Below are positions 44,721 through 55,506 of a stretch of 64,000 bases of DNA, one piece after another; the stretch's first letter is position 1; each line of letters starts with the position of its first letter. Origin of the DNA: Arabidopsis thaliana (Eukaryota > Streptophyta > Magnoliopsida > Brassicales > Brassicaceae). The stretch covers positions 12,586,001-12,650,000 of the forward strand of contig NC_003076.8 in the NCBI RefSeq assembly GCF_000001735.4, read 5' to 3'. A model generated the notes under the pieces. That model had not been told where the DNA came from, did not search any database, and worked only from the letters and a program-made list of their open reading frames with translations. Position numbers and translations under genes: made by a program.

Positions 44721-45499
44721 GGGGTAAGGGAATCAGTTTCTTTGTTGATGAAATTTTTGAGTTTGATACCGATTGAAAGCTTGAGGATGAACTTCGAAGT
44801 GATCGGGTAACTTTGGTGAAGTATTGGTGTAGGGGAACGGATTCTTAAAGAGTGATAGGGAGCGATTTTAGGGGAAGAGTTTGGAATGAAGATTTTCAAA
44901 GCTTTGTGAGGGGGTTGCAAAAACGAGATGATGAAAGAGAGAGTTTCAAGGAAGGTTTGTCGAAATCAATGGGTGGAGGAGAATGGTGTTTGGTTTCTTT
45001 GGGAAGGGATAGAAAAGTTAATTGGAAACGGTGAGGGGGATGGGTAATCGCTTTGTCCATTGAGTAAAAGAGTGTTGGGGGAGCAAGTGGGGTCACGAAG
45101 TTATGCCATGGTCTTCAAATAATGAGAGCTCGAGTAAAGGATCGAGCATCCTCTTGAAGTGCGAAAAATTTGATCCAACGGTGGAGAGCTTCTCATTCTT
45201 GTTTACTCGATCAAACGGACCAAAATAAACTTCAGAAAGTCAATCGATCAAACGGCGGTGATGCTCCTCTCATTTGGTCATTCAAATCAATATCTAAAAA
45301 TACTCCTCCTCATTCTACTCGATCAACAATTGAGATTTTCCTTGACTTGATTTGAAATTACTCGACCGTTGACTCCCTTAGGGTCACTAAAACAAACTTG
45401 AAACACTTAAACAAAAACATCAAAAATAACAAGAAAAATAGAAATTCATATACATGGATAGACATGGGACTTTCTCACAAGTGAGCTTGTTTTAAGTCA
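44721..45499 (-). other. Spacer upstream of ORF-1 with CTCGA motifs
   Basis: Non-coding between the gag-protease polyprotein and ORF-1. CTCGA/TCGAG motifs are scattered here (for example near 45130, 45145, 45207, 45320, 45360), fewer than in the corresponding region of the plus-strand element. Confidence 0.6.
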
Positions 45500-48400
45500 T
45501 TAAGCTTGACTCTTACAGAGCTTAGTCAGAAAAAATGTTGAAGAGAGGAATATAGAAGTCCTCATCTTCTGTGGTTGAATTTTTAGTGCTTGAATCATAC
45601 TCTGCATCCTCTCTTGAAATATGGTAGGATGAGTACTCATTTGATTTTTCTTCAAAGCAAGCTTCTTTCTGATCAGTAGAGTAGTCTTCTTCTTCTCAAC
45701 CAGGCTCCTTTGACCAATCCTCAAGTTCAAAACTGGGGTAGCCTTTAACCATTTTTTGAAGTTCCTAGATTGCATGGTTCAGTCCTTCCATCTTGTAAGT
45801 TAGCTCCCCAATGGTATCCTCTTGAGCTTTGTATTCTATCCTGAGTTCTAGAAGTTCTTCAGTAACAGAATCAAGTGTCAAGTGTTCTTCTTCAACAGAG
45901 GGGTTGGTGGGCTGTTTAGGCACTCCTGGAGAATAAGTCAGAATAGGACTTTCCTCCTCACTCAACAACTTGCTCTCTAGGCTTCTTTCCTCTAAGTGAA
46001 CTCCTTTCTGATCTTCTGGTGCAAACCATTATGTTGTGAAATTTTCGTCCTCCTTGATAGTTAGTGCAGTTTCCATCTTCTCTCGGTTAATACCATTTGA
46101 AAACTTTTTAACTCTTTTTTCAAACATCCATAATTGATCTTTCAGCTTCATCACTCTTGAAGATAATCCTTCTATGACTCTGCTTTGCCATTTAAATTTT
46201 TTTCTCATCTCATACCAGTCATCTTCTGTAGGATCTTCAGTCTGAGATCGCCTTTCTGTTGCTCTCTTCTTGTGGTCAAAAGTCCTCTTTAGCTTGCTGA
46301 GTTGAGAAGTATAGTTGACTTTTGGTGAGGTTCTAGCTTTTGCTTCTTTATCAATATCCATGTCCTGAATCCCAAAATTCTGAACTCCTGTTGTTGATTT
46401 CCCAGAAGCTTCTCTGATGTCAAACTTCATCTTGATGCCTTTTTCAAGGTTCAGATTAATTTTTCCATTCCTGACATCCATGACTGCTCCAGCTGAAGCT
46501 AGGAATGGTCTGCCTAGGATCAGGGGATTCTTGCCTTCTTCATCTACGTCCAATACCACAAAATCTGTAGGTATCTCAACATTTCCAATCTTAACAGGCA
46601 GATTCTCTATGAGACCGTGAGGATGTGCAACAGAACCATCAGCTAAGAATAAAGCTAAGTTGCAGAACTTGAATTCTATGATCCCTAGCCTTTTAGCTGT
46701 AGAGAGAGGCATAAGGCTAACAGATGCTCCCAAATCACAAAGGCACCTATTGAATGTCAATGGTCCTAAAGAGCATGGAAGAGTGAATGAACCGGGATCA
46801 TCAAGCTTTTCTTGGATGACTTTCTTCTTGTATATTTCTTGAGTGCTGGAACTGCTAATCATCTTTTGATTCTGCTCTTTCTTGAGTTTTTCAATTTTGA
46901 ATCTTTTTCCGGAATGTTGAGTATTCAGCAAAGGTGTGTGCTCTATAGTCTAGATGGATTGCTGAGTGGCAGGTGCAGCAATTTGAGTTGAATCCCCCCC
47001 TTCTTGAATCATACTGTCCTCAGTATTGAGAGTCTGATGACTTGGTGGAGACTCATCTTCTTGGTGGATGGTGATAGCATTTGCTGTAGCATAGTCCTTA
47101 GGATTCTGGACTGCTTTCCCTGGAAGTTGTTGAGGATGCTTCGGAGCAGAGGTTGATGCAAATTGACTCTCCACATACTTGATTTTTGAGTTCAAAGCTT
47201 CAAACTTGACATTCAGATCGTTGTATGAACAATCGATCTTGTTGTGTAATTCAGCTATCTTCTTGTCAAAAGCCATAGCGCCAGTAGCTTACCCTTGGAT
47301 GATCTGTTGAATGAGTTGCTTAATTTCAGGATCTTGAGCTGCTGGGGCTTGTTGTGGTTGTTGAGTGAACCCTGGTGTTGGATTCTGCTATTGGTAGCAT
47401 CCATTGAACTGTTGTTTAGGGACATAACCTGGGTTGTACTGAACAAAAGGCTTGGACTGATTATGTTGTGGTGGATACACTTGATCTTGGGGGTTAGCTA
47501 CATTAGTGCTTTTGTAGGAGAGGTTTGGGTTGGGCTTGTAGTTGTTGTAGCCCTTGTTGAACCCTCCTTGGTTCTGAATGTAGCACAGCTCTTCAGTTTG
47601 ATCATTCCCCCCTTCTTGCATTTGGAAGTGCTCTTCATCAGTGATGTAGTGTATCTGCTTCTGCTGAGCCAGCAACAGCTTGTCTAACTTTTCATTCACA
47701 GCCTTGATATCCTTGCTCTGTTTATCCTCATTACCTCCAGTTCCTCTCATTGAGCGATCATAGTCTTCATTGTAGCACCCATCAGATTGTGCTAGATTTT
47801 TGACCAACTCCCAGCCTTCAGCTACATCTTTGTTCAAGAAATTTCCATTGGAGGCGGTATCAAGCAGCATTCTGATCTTTGGTAAAGCTCCTCTGTAGAG
47901 TGTGCTCAGTAATGAAGCCTTTCTGAAACCGTGATGGGGGCACTGAGTGGTGTAGCTTTTAAACCTCTCCCAAGCTTCACAAAAAGTTTCATTGTTTTTC
48001 TGGTTGAAACCGGAGATCTCGTTCCTCAATCTAGCTGTGCGAGCGTTAGAGAAGAACTTGGCAAGAAAAGCTTTCTTACAATCGTCCCATGAGGTGATGG
48101 AGTCTGGGGGTAGAGTCTTCTCCCTGTGGTGTGCCTTGCCTCCCAAAGAGAAGGGAAATAGCCTGAGCTTAAACATATCTTCAGTGACACCATTGATCTT
48201 GGTAAGGCCACAAAGCCTATCAAAACTGTCAAGATGGTCCAGGGGATCTTCCATAGGTAAACCATGAAACTTGTTTCCTTGGATCATGGAGATGAGACCA
48301 CTCTTGATCTCAAAGTTGTTGGTCTGAACTGGTGGAGGCACTATCTCTTGTCTTTGGTGATGATTCCTTGGAGTATCACCAGCACCAATGTTTCTTGGTT

Positions 48401-48574
48401 GATAAACATTAGGTGGGTCTTGAACATCAACTGGTCTGTTCTGTTGATCCATAGCAGCTGGTCTGTTCTGATCACAGGCTGCCTTTGCTTTGGTTTCTGG
48501 TAACTCCGAGATATTTTGTCAATTCTGTCTCTGAATGGTTATAGGTGTGCAAAACCTTCGGATCGAGTTTGCAT
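45500..48574 (-). pseudogene. Athila gag-protease polyprotein of the complete unit
   Basis: Start region at 48574-48572. From 48452 a single frame runs to 46029, interrupted by three stops (TAG near 47390, TAA near 47292, TAG near 46952). Gag blocks: [61 protein letters not shown]; a Gln/Asn/Pro-rich stretch ([20 protein letters not shown]); then the protease with [15 protein letters not shown] and [17 protein letters not shown] Glu/Lys-rich coiled-coil tail continues to about 45500 in shifted frames (SVTEELLELRIEYKAQEDT). Each stop could be a Gln codon changed by C to T. No RT follows. Confidence 0.87.
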
Positions 48575-48701
48575 GCACAAAGATTAGTACCTATACCACA
48601 AAAACAAGCAGACGAAAATATGAGTTAGTAACTTGATAAATGTAAAAGAACTTGATCTTAAAAGTTTTTGATATCTTGATGTAACAATGCAACAATGAAT
48701 T

Positions 48702-48714
48702 GGCAACGACGCCA
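48702..48714 (-). promoter_or_regulatory. Primer-binding site of the complete Athila unit
   Basis: TGGCGTCGTTGCC on the minus strand, just after the 5' LTR. Confidence 0.7.
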
Positions 48715-48717
48715 AAT

Positions 48718-50386
48718 TGATAAGCAGGTTTTTCAGGTCTGCTTATGTTGTATGTGTGTGAGATTCAGTTCAATGCTCCTAAAACATAAACATGTCGATG
48801 TAGTTATAAGGGGTGTCAATCCAGTCCACTGTATTGCTAGCAATCAAGATGTGTACAGAAACTACTAAGTCAAGCCAGATTATAATGATGGTGGGTTTTT
48901 AGTAACAATCCTATGTGAGGATTCAAACAAGTAAAAATAAGAACTTAAAAGCCCTACTCGATCATTGGGTCGAGTAGAACCAACAGGTGACAAAATTAAG
49001 AAACCTAAATGCAATCAACAGGGGATATAAATAGGGGATTCAAATAACAGGTAAATAAAAGTGCAATCAACAAGGGATACAAATAAATCTAATAGAAGTT
49101 CTAAGGATGGATTCATTGATAAGGGCAACTCTAGGTTTCACCAATTGGCTAATAGGCGAAAGGTAGATACCCATGACGATAGATTCAAAAACCGGATCAA
49201 TCCACTCTCGTGACAGAGACCCCCATAACTCTACCACTTCCTATCTCAACTCTCGTTGATAAAACATAGCAGAGCAGGGTTTAAGAAACAATATACCAAA
49301 GCCAATAGGTAGACAAGCCAATCCCTTGGTCGAGTCTACAAATCTCTGGAATTCGTAGGTCAGACATCCATTTGAACGTCTTTTGGACGTTGGACGTCTA
49401 TGATCGAATCTCCACATTAGTCAGCAAAAACCGCATAGGGGCCAAGCGAATCCAGAAGGGTATAAACCTAAAGACTAACCACCTAACTAACCTAGAGATT
49501 ACCCTAATCTAATCCATACTCAAGAACCCTAATCACCACTCAAGCAACATTATCAAGAACACAAACCCAGAAATTACAAAAATCATACCAAAATGTAGAT
49601 CTAAACAAGCTAAACAACTTTACTTAAACAATCAAATGCAAACACGAAATAGATTAAGAGTAATTAAGGTTTTAAGATTCATAAACACAAAGAAAAACTG
49701 AAAGATAAAGCATAGATCCTTTGGACAAATCCCAAAGTGATCTATTTATACTAAAATGTTGGAAACCCTAGATTCACTAGAAGACAAGAGACTTGAGGCG
49801 GTTTGGACGAATACTCGATCTTGGGGATCGAGTAAAGAGGGTGCTGCAAAGTCTGCGCCTTTGTTTCTATGCTCCGAGTGATCAATTGGTCGAGTAGATG
49901 CTTCATCCTCTCCTATCTGTATGCTCAGATGTCTGGTTAAGTGGGGAATGAGGAGGATGCGAAGACGCTTTGATAGCTCAACAAGTCTTGTAGAGATGGT
50001 CACCCTTGGTCGAGTAAATGGATCGAGTAGGAGAGACGAGTAGATCAATCTGCTGCTTCATCTGAGGTTGCCTTGATCGAGTAGGAGGGTCGAGTAAACT
50101 GCAGCCTTCTCTGTGGCATCCTTGATCGAGTAAAGAGGTCGTCGAGTAAACTGCATCCTCCTCTATAGTTGCCTGGGTCGAGTGAATGGATCGAGTAGAG
50201 TCCTTTTTAGCTCCTTCTGCACCTGAAAACACACCAAAACATGCAATGCATATGCAAGATGATCCTAGATGCCTAAGTATGCAAAATAAGCTAAAATGTT
50301 GCAAAATAATATGATACAATGAGCAAATGCAAAGGTAAATGATGATAAACATACACACCTAAAATGAGTAAAATACAGTGTTATTA
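48718..50386 (-). repeat. 5' LTR of the minus-strand Athila array
   Basis: About 1669 bp, related to 39497-41146 along its length; the 19-bp length difference comes from small indels (for example extra sequence near 48740). It starts TAATAACACTG on the minus strand where the other LTR has TGATAACACTG. It contains CTCGATC-N4-GGTCGAG near 48957-48974. Confidence 0.88.
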
Positions 50387-50678
50387 GTGATCAAGTGCTG
50401 GATCTTTTATTTCATCTGGCCAAGTATAAAACAGCTCGTTTACATCATCCTTCATAACCATTTTATGCACACGCAGTTACAACACAAGAGATTATAAAAC
50501 CCATCAATATGTTCAAAGTCAGTCATCAATAAGTATAACTCAGACATTGCTTAACAATAATTCAACCATCACTAAACCACAACTAAGTCATAACTAAACA
50601 ATATAAGACAAACATCATATAAGAATAACCCAAACATCAATAATAATAACTCAGCCATCAAAATTAATAACTCAGTCA
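50387..50678. other. AT-rich sequence with ACTCAG/CATCA repeats
   Basis: No coding sequence; imperfect repeats of ATAACTCAG-CATCA type. Probably non-coding sequence of the adjoining Mutator-like element. Confidence 0.5.
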
Positions 50679-51443
50679 TCAGTAACTATCATAACAGAGC
50701 CAAAACCTTACCTCACTACCAAGCGTTGTGATATCTTCACCAATGATCGATTTTATTGTTGCGCGGGAACGGTTGCTTCCCCATCTAAGCAACGAAATCT
50801 CATTCTCATTGACTACGTTCCCAAATCGCTCTCCAATGGTGTTGATTGAATCATAGGCCCAAGCCTGTAACACGAAAGTCATACCACTGATGGTGTACGA
50901 CTTGCCAACAGGCATCAGCAACTTTATAGAATCAACAAGGGCTTCAAATGCTTACCGACCCCATGGATATCTTCATGGATTCGTTGTCAAAAACTCTTTT
51001 GACACTCTCAAATGGTATCCTAGAGTTAGGATGCAAGCCATAAAGTCGAATGGCTAGAAGAGTCAATAACCCAAACCATCTACGCTTCTCAGTAGGCCAT
51101 GCTCTGCACACTACTAAGCCTCGCCTAAGTTCATCTAACTTAGGACCTTCACCGGTTGGCACAGTCAATTCCATAAGAACGTTATGTAATCCGCTTCAGG
51201 TTCAAACGGTTCTGTAGGCAATGGATCTGTGTTTAGCCCCGTGATATGACCAAATTCATTAAGGCCAAACCTGATAGGTTGACCACCCACTAGACACCAA
51301 ATCTCCTTCTTCAGTATTCCCCTTCTAGGGTAAAGTCTTGGAGGGTAATTCCTTGCTTGGTCTTCAGACATCTGATAAACCATAAACCAGCCGTAAGCAT
51401 AAATAAACTCAGCCACAACATAAAATAAACTCAGCCACATCAC
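50679..51443 (-). pseudogene. DUF1985-type protein fragment of a Mutator-like (Ulp1-carrying) element
   Basis: Three minus-strand frames join in order. 51443-51165 has IWCLVGGQPIRFGLNEFGHI followed by TGLN, the hallmark of DUF1985. 51174-50944 has GPKLDELRRGLVVCRAW, RWFGLLTLLAIRLYGLHP, IPFESVKRVF. 50921-50679 has SYTISGMTFVLQAWAYDSI. A frameshift at about 51170 separates the first two. DUF1985 is commonly found in Arabidopsis Mutator-like transposons with a Ulp1-type peptidase; that peptidase and any transposase are absent here. The fragment is cut by the Athila LTR at 50386. Confidence 0.7.
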
Positions 51444-51660
51444 AGAAACTCAGCCAAAACATAAACCAAACTCAGCGAGAGCATAAGAGAAACTTAACCA
51501 AAATATAAAACAGAAACTCAGCCACAGATGTAAGGTTAAACCATAACTCAGAGAAAACATAAAACAAACTCAACCACAACATGTAACAAACTCAGAGACA
51601 GATGCATTGATAAATCATAAATCAGTCAACAAACAAACAGTAAATCAGCCATCGAATCAA
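51400..51660. repeat. Degenerate tandem repeats with an AACTCAGCCA core
   Basis: AACTCAGCCACA/AACATAAA-type units recur roughly every 25-40 bp, for example near 51409, 51430, 51450, 51470, 51513, 51545, 51570 and 51590. Imperfect, non-coding. Confidence 0.65.
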
Positions 51661-52359
51661 ACAGATCTAACAAATCTGCCACCATATGTCAATCAACGAC
51701 GGCGAAAAGAAGTCGAAATAAGTATCGTTAAAAACCATCAATAACTTCGCGATAGTTTTTGGAAAACGGTTAAAAGTCGCGGGAATCACTTGCTATTGAA
51801 CTTAGATGTCGGAATCTTGTCGGAAAATTCAAAATACAGTTAGGATATAGAATTACCGACACTTTGAGAAGTTCTGTTCAAATGCGACTTGATAGGGATG
51901 TGACTTTACTGGATCAGAAATGCGACTCCGCCCTAAGAATTTTGGCCAGAACAGAAGAGAGAAAGAGAAAACGGCGACGAAATTATGTCTCAGAAATCGT
52001 TTTCCCGTCGAGAGAGAAAGCGACAGATTTTTTCCCGCTGATGAATAGTTTTTTCAGGCAGAAACCGAAAGGTTTATGCAGTTATGTGAAATGACGTGGA
52101 TTATATGTTATGAATGTTTTTTTGTTTTTTTTTATTAAAAATGAATTAAATAATATTATTTAATAATTACTAATAAGGGTGTTAACTATAATTACACAAG
52201 TAGTAAAAACATATAGAAAAAAGGTATATGATATTCTAGGAATAAACATACAATTCTATGCTATCTGAGTAATGTTTTCTAAACTAGTTAACAAACTAAC
52301 ACTATAGTTTTCAAAATATAGTAACTAACCATAAAGGGTAGTATATTGACCAAATTGAC
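51661..52359. other. Possible Mutator-like element end and flank, no gene
   Basis: Contains GC-richer sequence with CGACGGCGAAAAGAAGTCG and a short frame (51864-52094) rich in Arg/Lys that I do not recognise, followed by AT-rich DNA. It may be the 5' end of the DUF1985 element. Confidence 0.4.
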
Positions 52360-52665
52360 TTTTTTTATGGTGACTGGAGATGGTGGTGGCCGGAGGCGGT
52401 GATGGTCGGAGGTGTTGATCGTGGCCGGGGGTAGTGGCCAGAGGTGGTTCTGGCCGGAGGTGGTGGTGACCGGAGGTGGTGGTGGCCAGAAGTGGTGGTG
52501 GTCGGAGGTGGTTAAGAGGAATAGTGACCGGAAGTGGTGGTGACCGGAGGTGGTTATGAGGAGTAGTGACCGGAAGTGGTGGTGGCCGGAAGAGGTGGTG
52601 GCCGGAAGTGGTGGTGGCCGGAAGAGGTGGTGGCCGGAGGTGGTGGTGGTAGTGATGGTTTTTAA
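52360..52665. repeat. GGTGGTGGCCGGA-type minisatellite
   Basis: Degenerate repeats of GGAGGTGGTGGTGRCCGGA over about 300 bp. The minus-strand frame it opens (52686-52288) is His/Pro/Thr-rich low complexity and is not called as a gene. Confidence 0.85.
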
Positions 52666-52839
52666 GAAAGATAAAAATGCATTCATATAAACTTTTTTTT
52701 GTTAGTTACCTAATTTATAAATTTTTATATGTTATATTTCTAAATTTCCCCAATATAAATGCATAATTTCAAATGATAAAAGAAAAACAAAATTATCCAA
52801 AAAAAGAAAAAGATTTGCTGACGTAAATGTTTTGACCAT

Positions 52840-53510
52840 ATAGCTACCGTTTTAACGACCACATATATTTGTAACAACATTTTGCTACTTATCAGTTACA
52901 AATTAGTAACAAAAAACGATTTAATAAACAATGTAGCTAATTTGTTACTACCCGTAGCCACTTAGCTACATTTTGCGTGACAAATGTTTTTGTAACAAAT
53001 TTGTTACTACTTGTGTTAAAATTTTGTTGCAAAGTTCCACAATCCAAAATTTGTCGCCGATTTTGTAACAACAGTTGAATAGAATATTAATTAACTTCTT
53101 ACGACTATTACAACTAGTAAAGTTGTATCTATTATCGATGGGTTATGACATTCCGTTTTAGTATTAAATTTGATACGAATTTAGTATCAAAAACTTTGTT
53201 GTAAATTTTCACAAAACAGGTTTTTTAACAAAAATTTATGATAAAATAAGATTATTAATATTGTTTAATTTTTGCAACAATTCATTTTGTACCAACTAGA
53301 AGCAAAGTGGAGACTCACATTATGTTTCGTACCAATTATGAGAACTTATAACTGCCCTGCCTCATACCAAAGGCCACTCATTGTGCGGTATCAAATTGGT
53401 CTCTAAAGCCACAACTATTGCGACACTATAATTGCAGCAAGTTGATTCCAAAGCAACTTGTTATGTGACAGTCTTATTGTAGTAAATTTATGATGGTGTC
53501 TTATCAATAT
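52840..53510. repeat. Subterminal-repeat-like region of an unidentified DNA transposon
   Basis: Many short direct and inverted copies of TTTGTAACAA / TTTGTTAC / GTAGCTA, for example in 52860-53060. This resembles the subterminal arrays of CACTA or similar elements. No terminus or transposase was identified. Confidence 0.4.
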
Positions 53511-53601
53511 CCCACCAAGTTGTTGTTTAATTATCAGTTTCGTTTTCTCTCTTGTTCAAATCTTTATATATATGCCTCATTCTTATTTGTTGTATATTCA
53601 T

Positions 53602-55361
53602 TGATAAGTGTGTATTTTGCCAGTTTTAGCATCCATTTGTCATTATTTTAGCATCATATCATCATTGTTTTATACCATTTCTCATCATTTGTCATCACTT
53701 TGCATGGTTAGGATAGTTTTGCATGCATGCTGCATATTTGTGTTGATTTCAGGTGATTTGGAGTTGTTGACGAGCTAACTGGAAGAAGCGGACCTGATTA
53801 TGTCAAACCACTCGACCCCGAGGTCGAGTAGAAGCTTCATGACCTCAATAGACCACTCGACCCCCTGGTCGAGTATGGGACTTCACAATTTCATCTCATC
53901 ACTCGACCCCCTGGCCGAGTACCACCACGATTGATACTCGATCACTTAACTCGACCCCCAGGTTGAGTGTCTTCAGCTCCACCACCTGACCATCACTCGA
54001 TCACACCACTCTACCTGGAAGTCGAGTATCACCATCACCAGCACTCGACTACATACTCGATGTCGAGCTTCAGAGTCTTCTCCATTCCGCACTCAACTAG
54101 ACACTCGAGCACAAGGAAGAAAAGAAGACTCCATCTATTCACTCGACATCTCACTAGACAACCTGGGTCGAGTACAGTTCTTAATCCATCACAATACTGC
54201 GTCGTTTTGAGTATTAGGGTTTCAGAATATTTTGCTATAAGTAGCATGTACTTTACATTTTCAAGAAGAAGTTTTTTTCTAAGTTTTATTCCGCAGACAC
54301 TGTGTTCATTACATTTTGTAATCCGGATTTCTCTAATCTATTCAGTATTCAGCATTTTGTTCTTGATTTTGTTTACTGTTGTTCATCCTGTTATCATCCT
54401 GCTGTTACATTGTTGTTATCATGTTTTCATCCTGTTCAACGTTTATGTTCTCTACAATGATGTCTAAGTAGTGAATAAATTTCTGAGGATGGGTTAGAGT
54501 AGTGTACAATTCTCAGTATGCTAGGTAGTTGAGTTTGATTGATAGATCCCTTCTGCATTAGTTGGTTTTAATGCCTATTGCTTTCTGATCAACTAGAATT
54601 TGAGCCCAGACATTTCCGCACCCAAAAGTTGTTCGATAAAATGTCTGAACCACTAATTCCAGAGATTCGTGGCTCTGTACCAAGGTATTGGTTGTAGGGA
54701 GCGTTTTGGCTTTAACTCGTTGATTCGTAATGCCTGTTAGGTTAGCTCTCGTCAATGGTGATTGAGTCTGGGACTAGGTTAACTTAAGGGTCTCTGTTGC
54801 AGTGGCAATTAAATTTGGTTAATGAACTTGTTGTCTAGGGATAATTTATTGAGCATGTCAATCACCTGTAAACTGAGGAAACGAAACTATTCAATTACCC
54901 CATCCTCGGGAATTCTTTATCTGATTGATTTTATTGTTTACTCTACTGGTATTTACTGCATCTTGTCATCTGTTGCTTAGTTTCTGCAATTCTTTACTGT
55001 TACTCGACATGATACTCGACCACCCAGTTGTCTAGTAACAAACTGTGTAGTCGAGTATCCCTGTTATATTTTTTGTCTGTTACTTGACTTGTCACTCGAC
55101 CACACCCAGTGCTCACCACACCCAGTGCTCTACAAAGAGCTGTGTTGGTCGAGTGTTTTCTTATTTCTGCTTGATTTTCTGTTTTTTACATGTTCACTTA
55201 AGACTGTTAGAACACACCAAAACCTGTTATTGCTTGGCTTGACTTAGTGACTTTTTATCACATCTTGATTGTTAGCATCACACTCATTTGGATTGACACC
55301 CTAAAATAGTACAACGACATAATTGGTGTTTTAGGATAATTGACTGAAAAACCTATTATCA
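53602..55361 (+). repeat. 5' LTR (1760 bp) with phased CTCGACC dyads
   Basis: Starts TGATAAGTGTGTATTTTGC and ends AAAACCTATTATCA. Dyads of CTCGACC-N4-GGTCGAG type start at 53811, 53856, 53902 and 53950. Further single CTCGA motifs lie at 53990-54180 and near 55000-55160. A probable R-region start follows TATAAGTAGCATG near 54237. Confidence 0.9.
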
Positions 55362-55364
55362 ATT

Positions 55365-55377
55365 TGGCGCCATTGTC
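55365..55377 (+). promoter_or_regulatory. Primer-binding site
   Basis: TGGCGCCATTGTC after the LTR; the tRNA-Asp type site with two changes. Confidence 0.7.
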
Positions 55378-55506
55378 AATTGGGTGTTTTTTTGTTACAT
55401 TTGAGATTTCAGACTTGCTTAGATCAAGTTCTTTTTCAATTTTCTTTTCTGTTACTAACTGTGTGTTTTTCTTGTTGTCTTCTTGATCAAGGTACACCTC
55501 TGCTGT

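Larger units (their letters stand above)
37164..50386 (-). mobile_element. Tandem array of Athila-like elements (LTR-internal-LTR-truncated internal)
   Basis: Read on the minus strand: LTR 50386-48718, internal region 48717-41147, LTR 41146-39497, then a second internal region 39496-37164 that is cut off inside the protease. The two gag-protease blocks are almost identical and offset by 9221 bp (38055/47276, 37710/46931, LTR ends 39497/48718), which equals one internal region plus one LTR. This is the product expected from unequal recombination between LTRs. Neither unit encodes RT or integrase. Confidence 0.88.

Noticed and set aside
51400-51660. Possible CRISPR-like array of ACTCAGCC repeats
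   Set aside because: Repeat units and spacings are irregular and degenerate, the sequence is eukaryotic, and no cas-like genes exist.
52288-52686. 132-residue His/Pro/Thr-rich frame on the minus strand
   Set aside because: Pure translation of the GGTGGTGGCCGGA minisatellite.
53967-54467. 166-residue open frame inside the 5' LTR, repeated at 63421-63951
   Set aside because: It is translated LTR sequence (Ser/His-rich, made of the CTCGACC repeats) and is present only because the motif lacks stops in this frame; no domain character.
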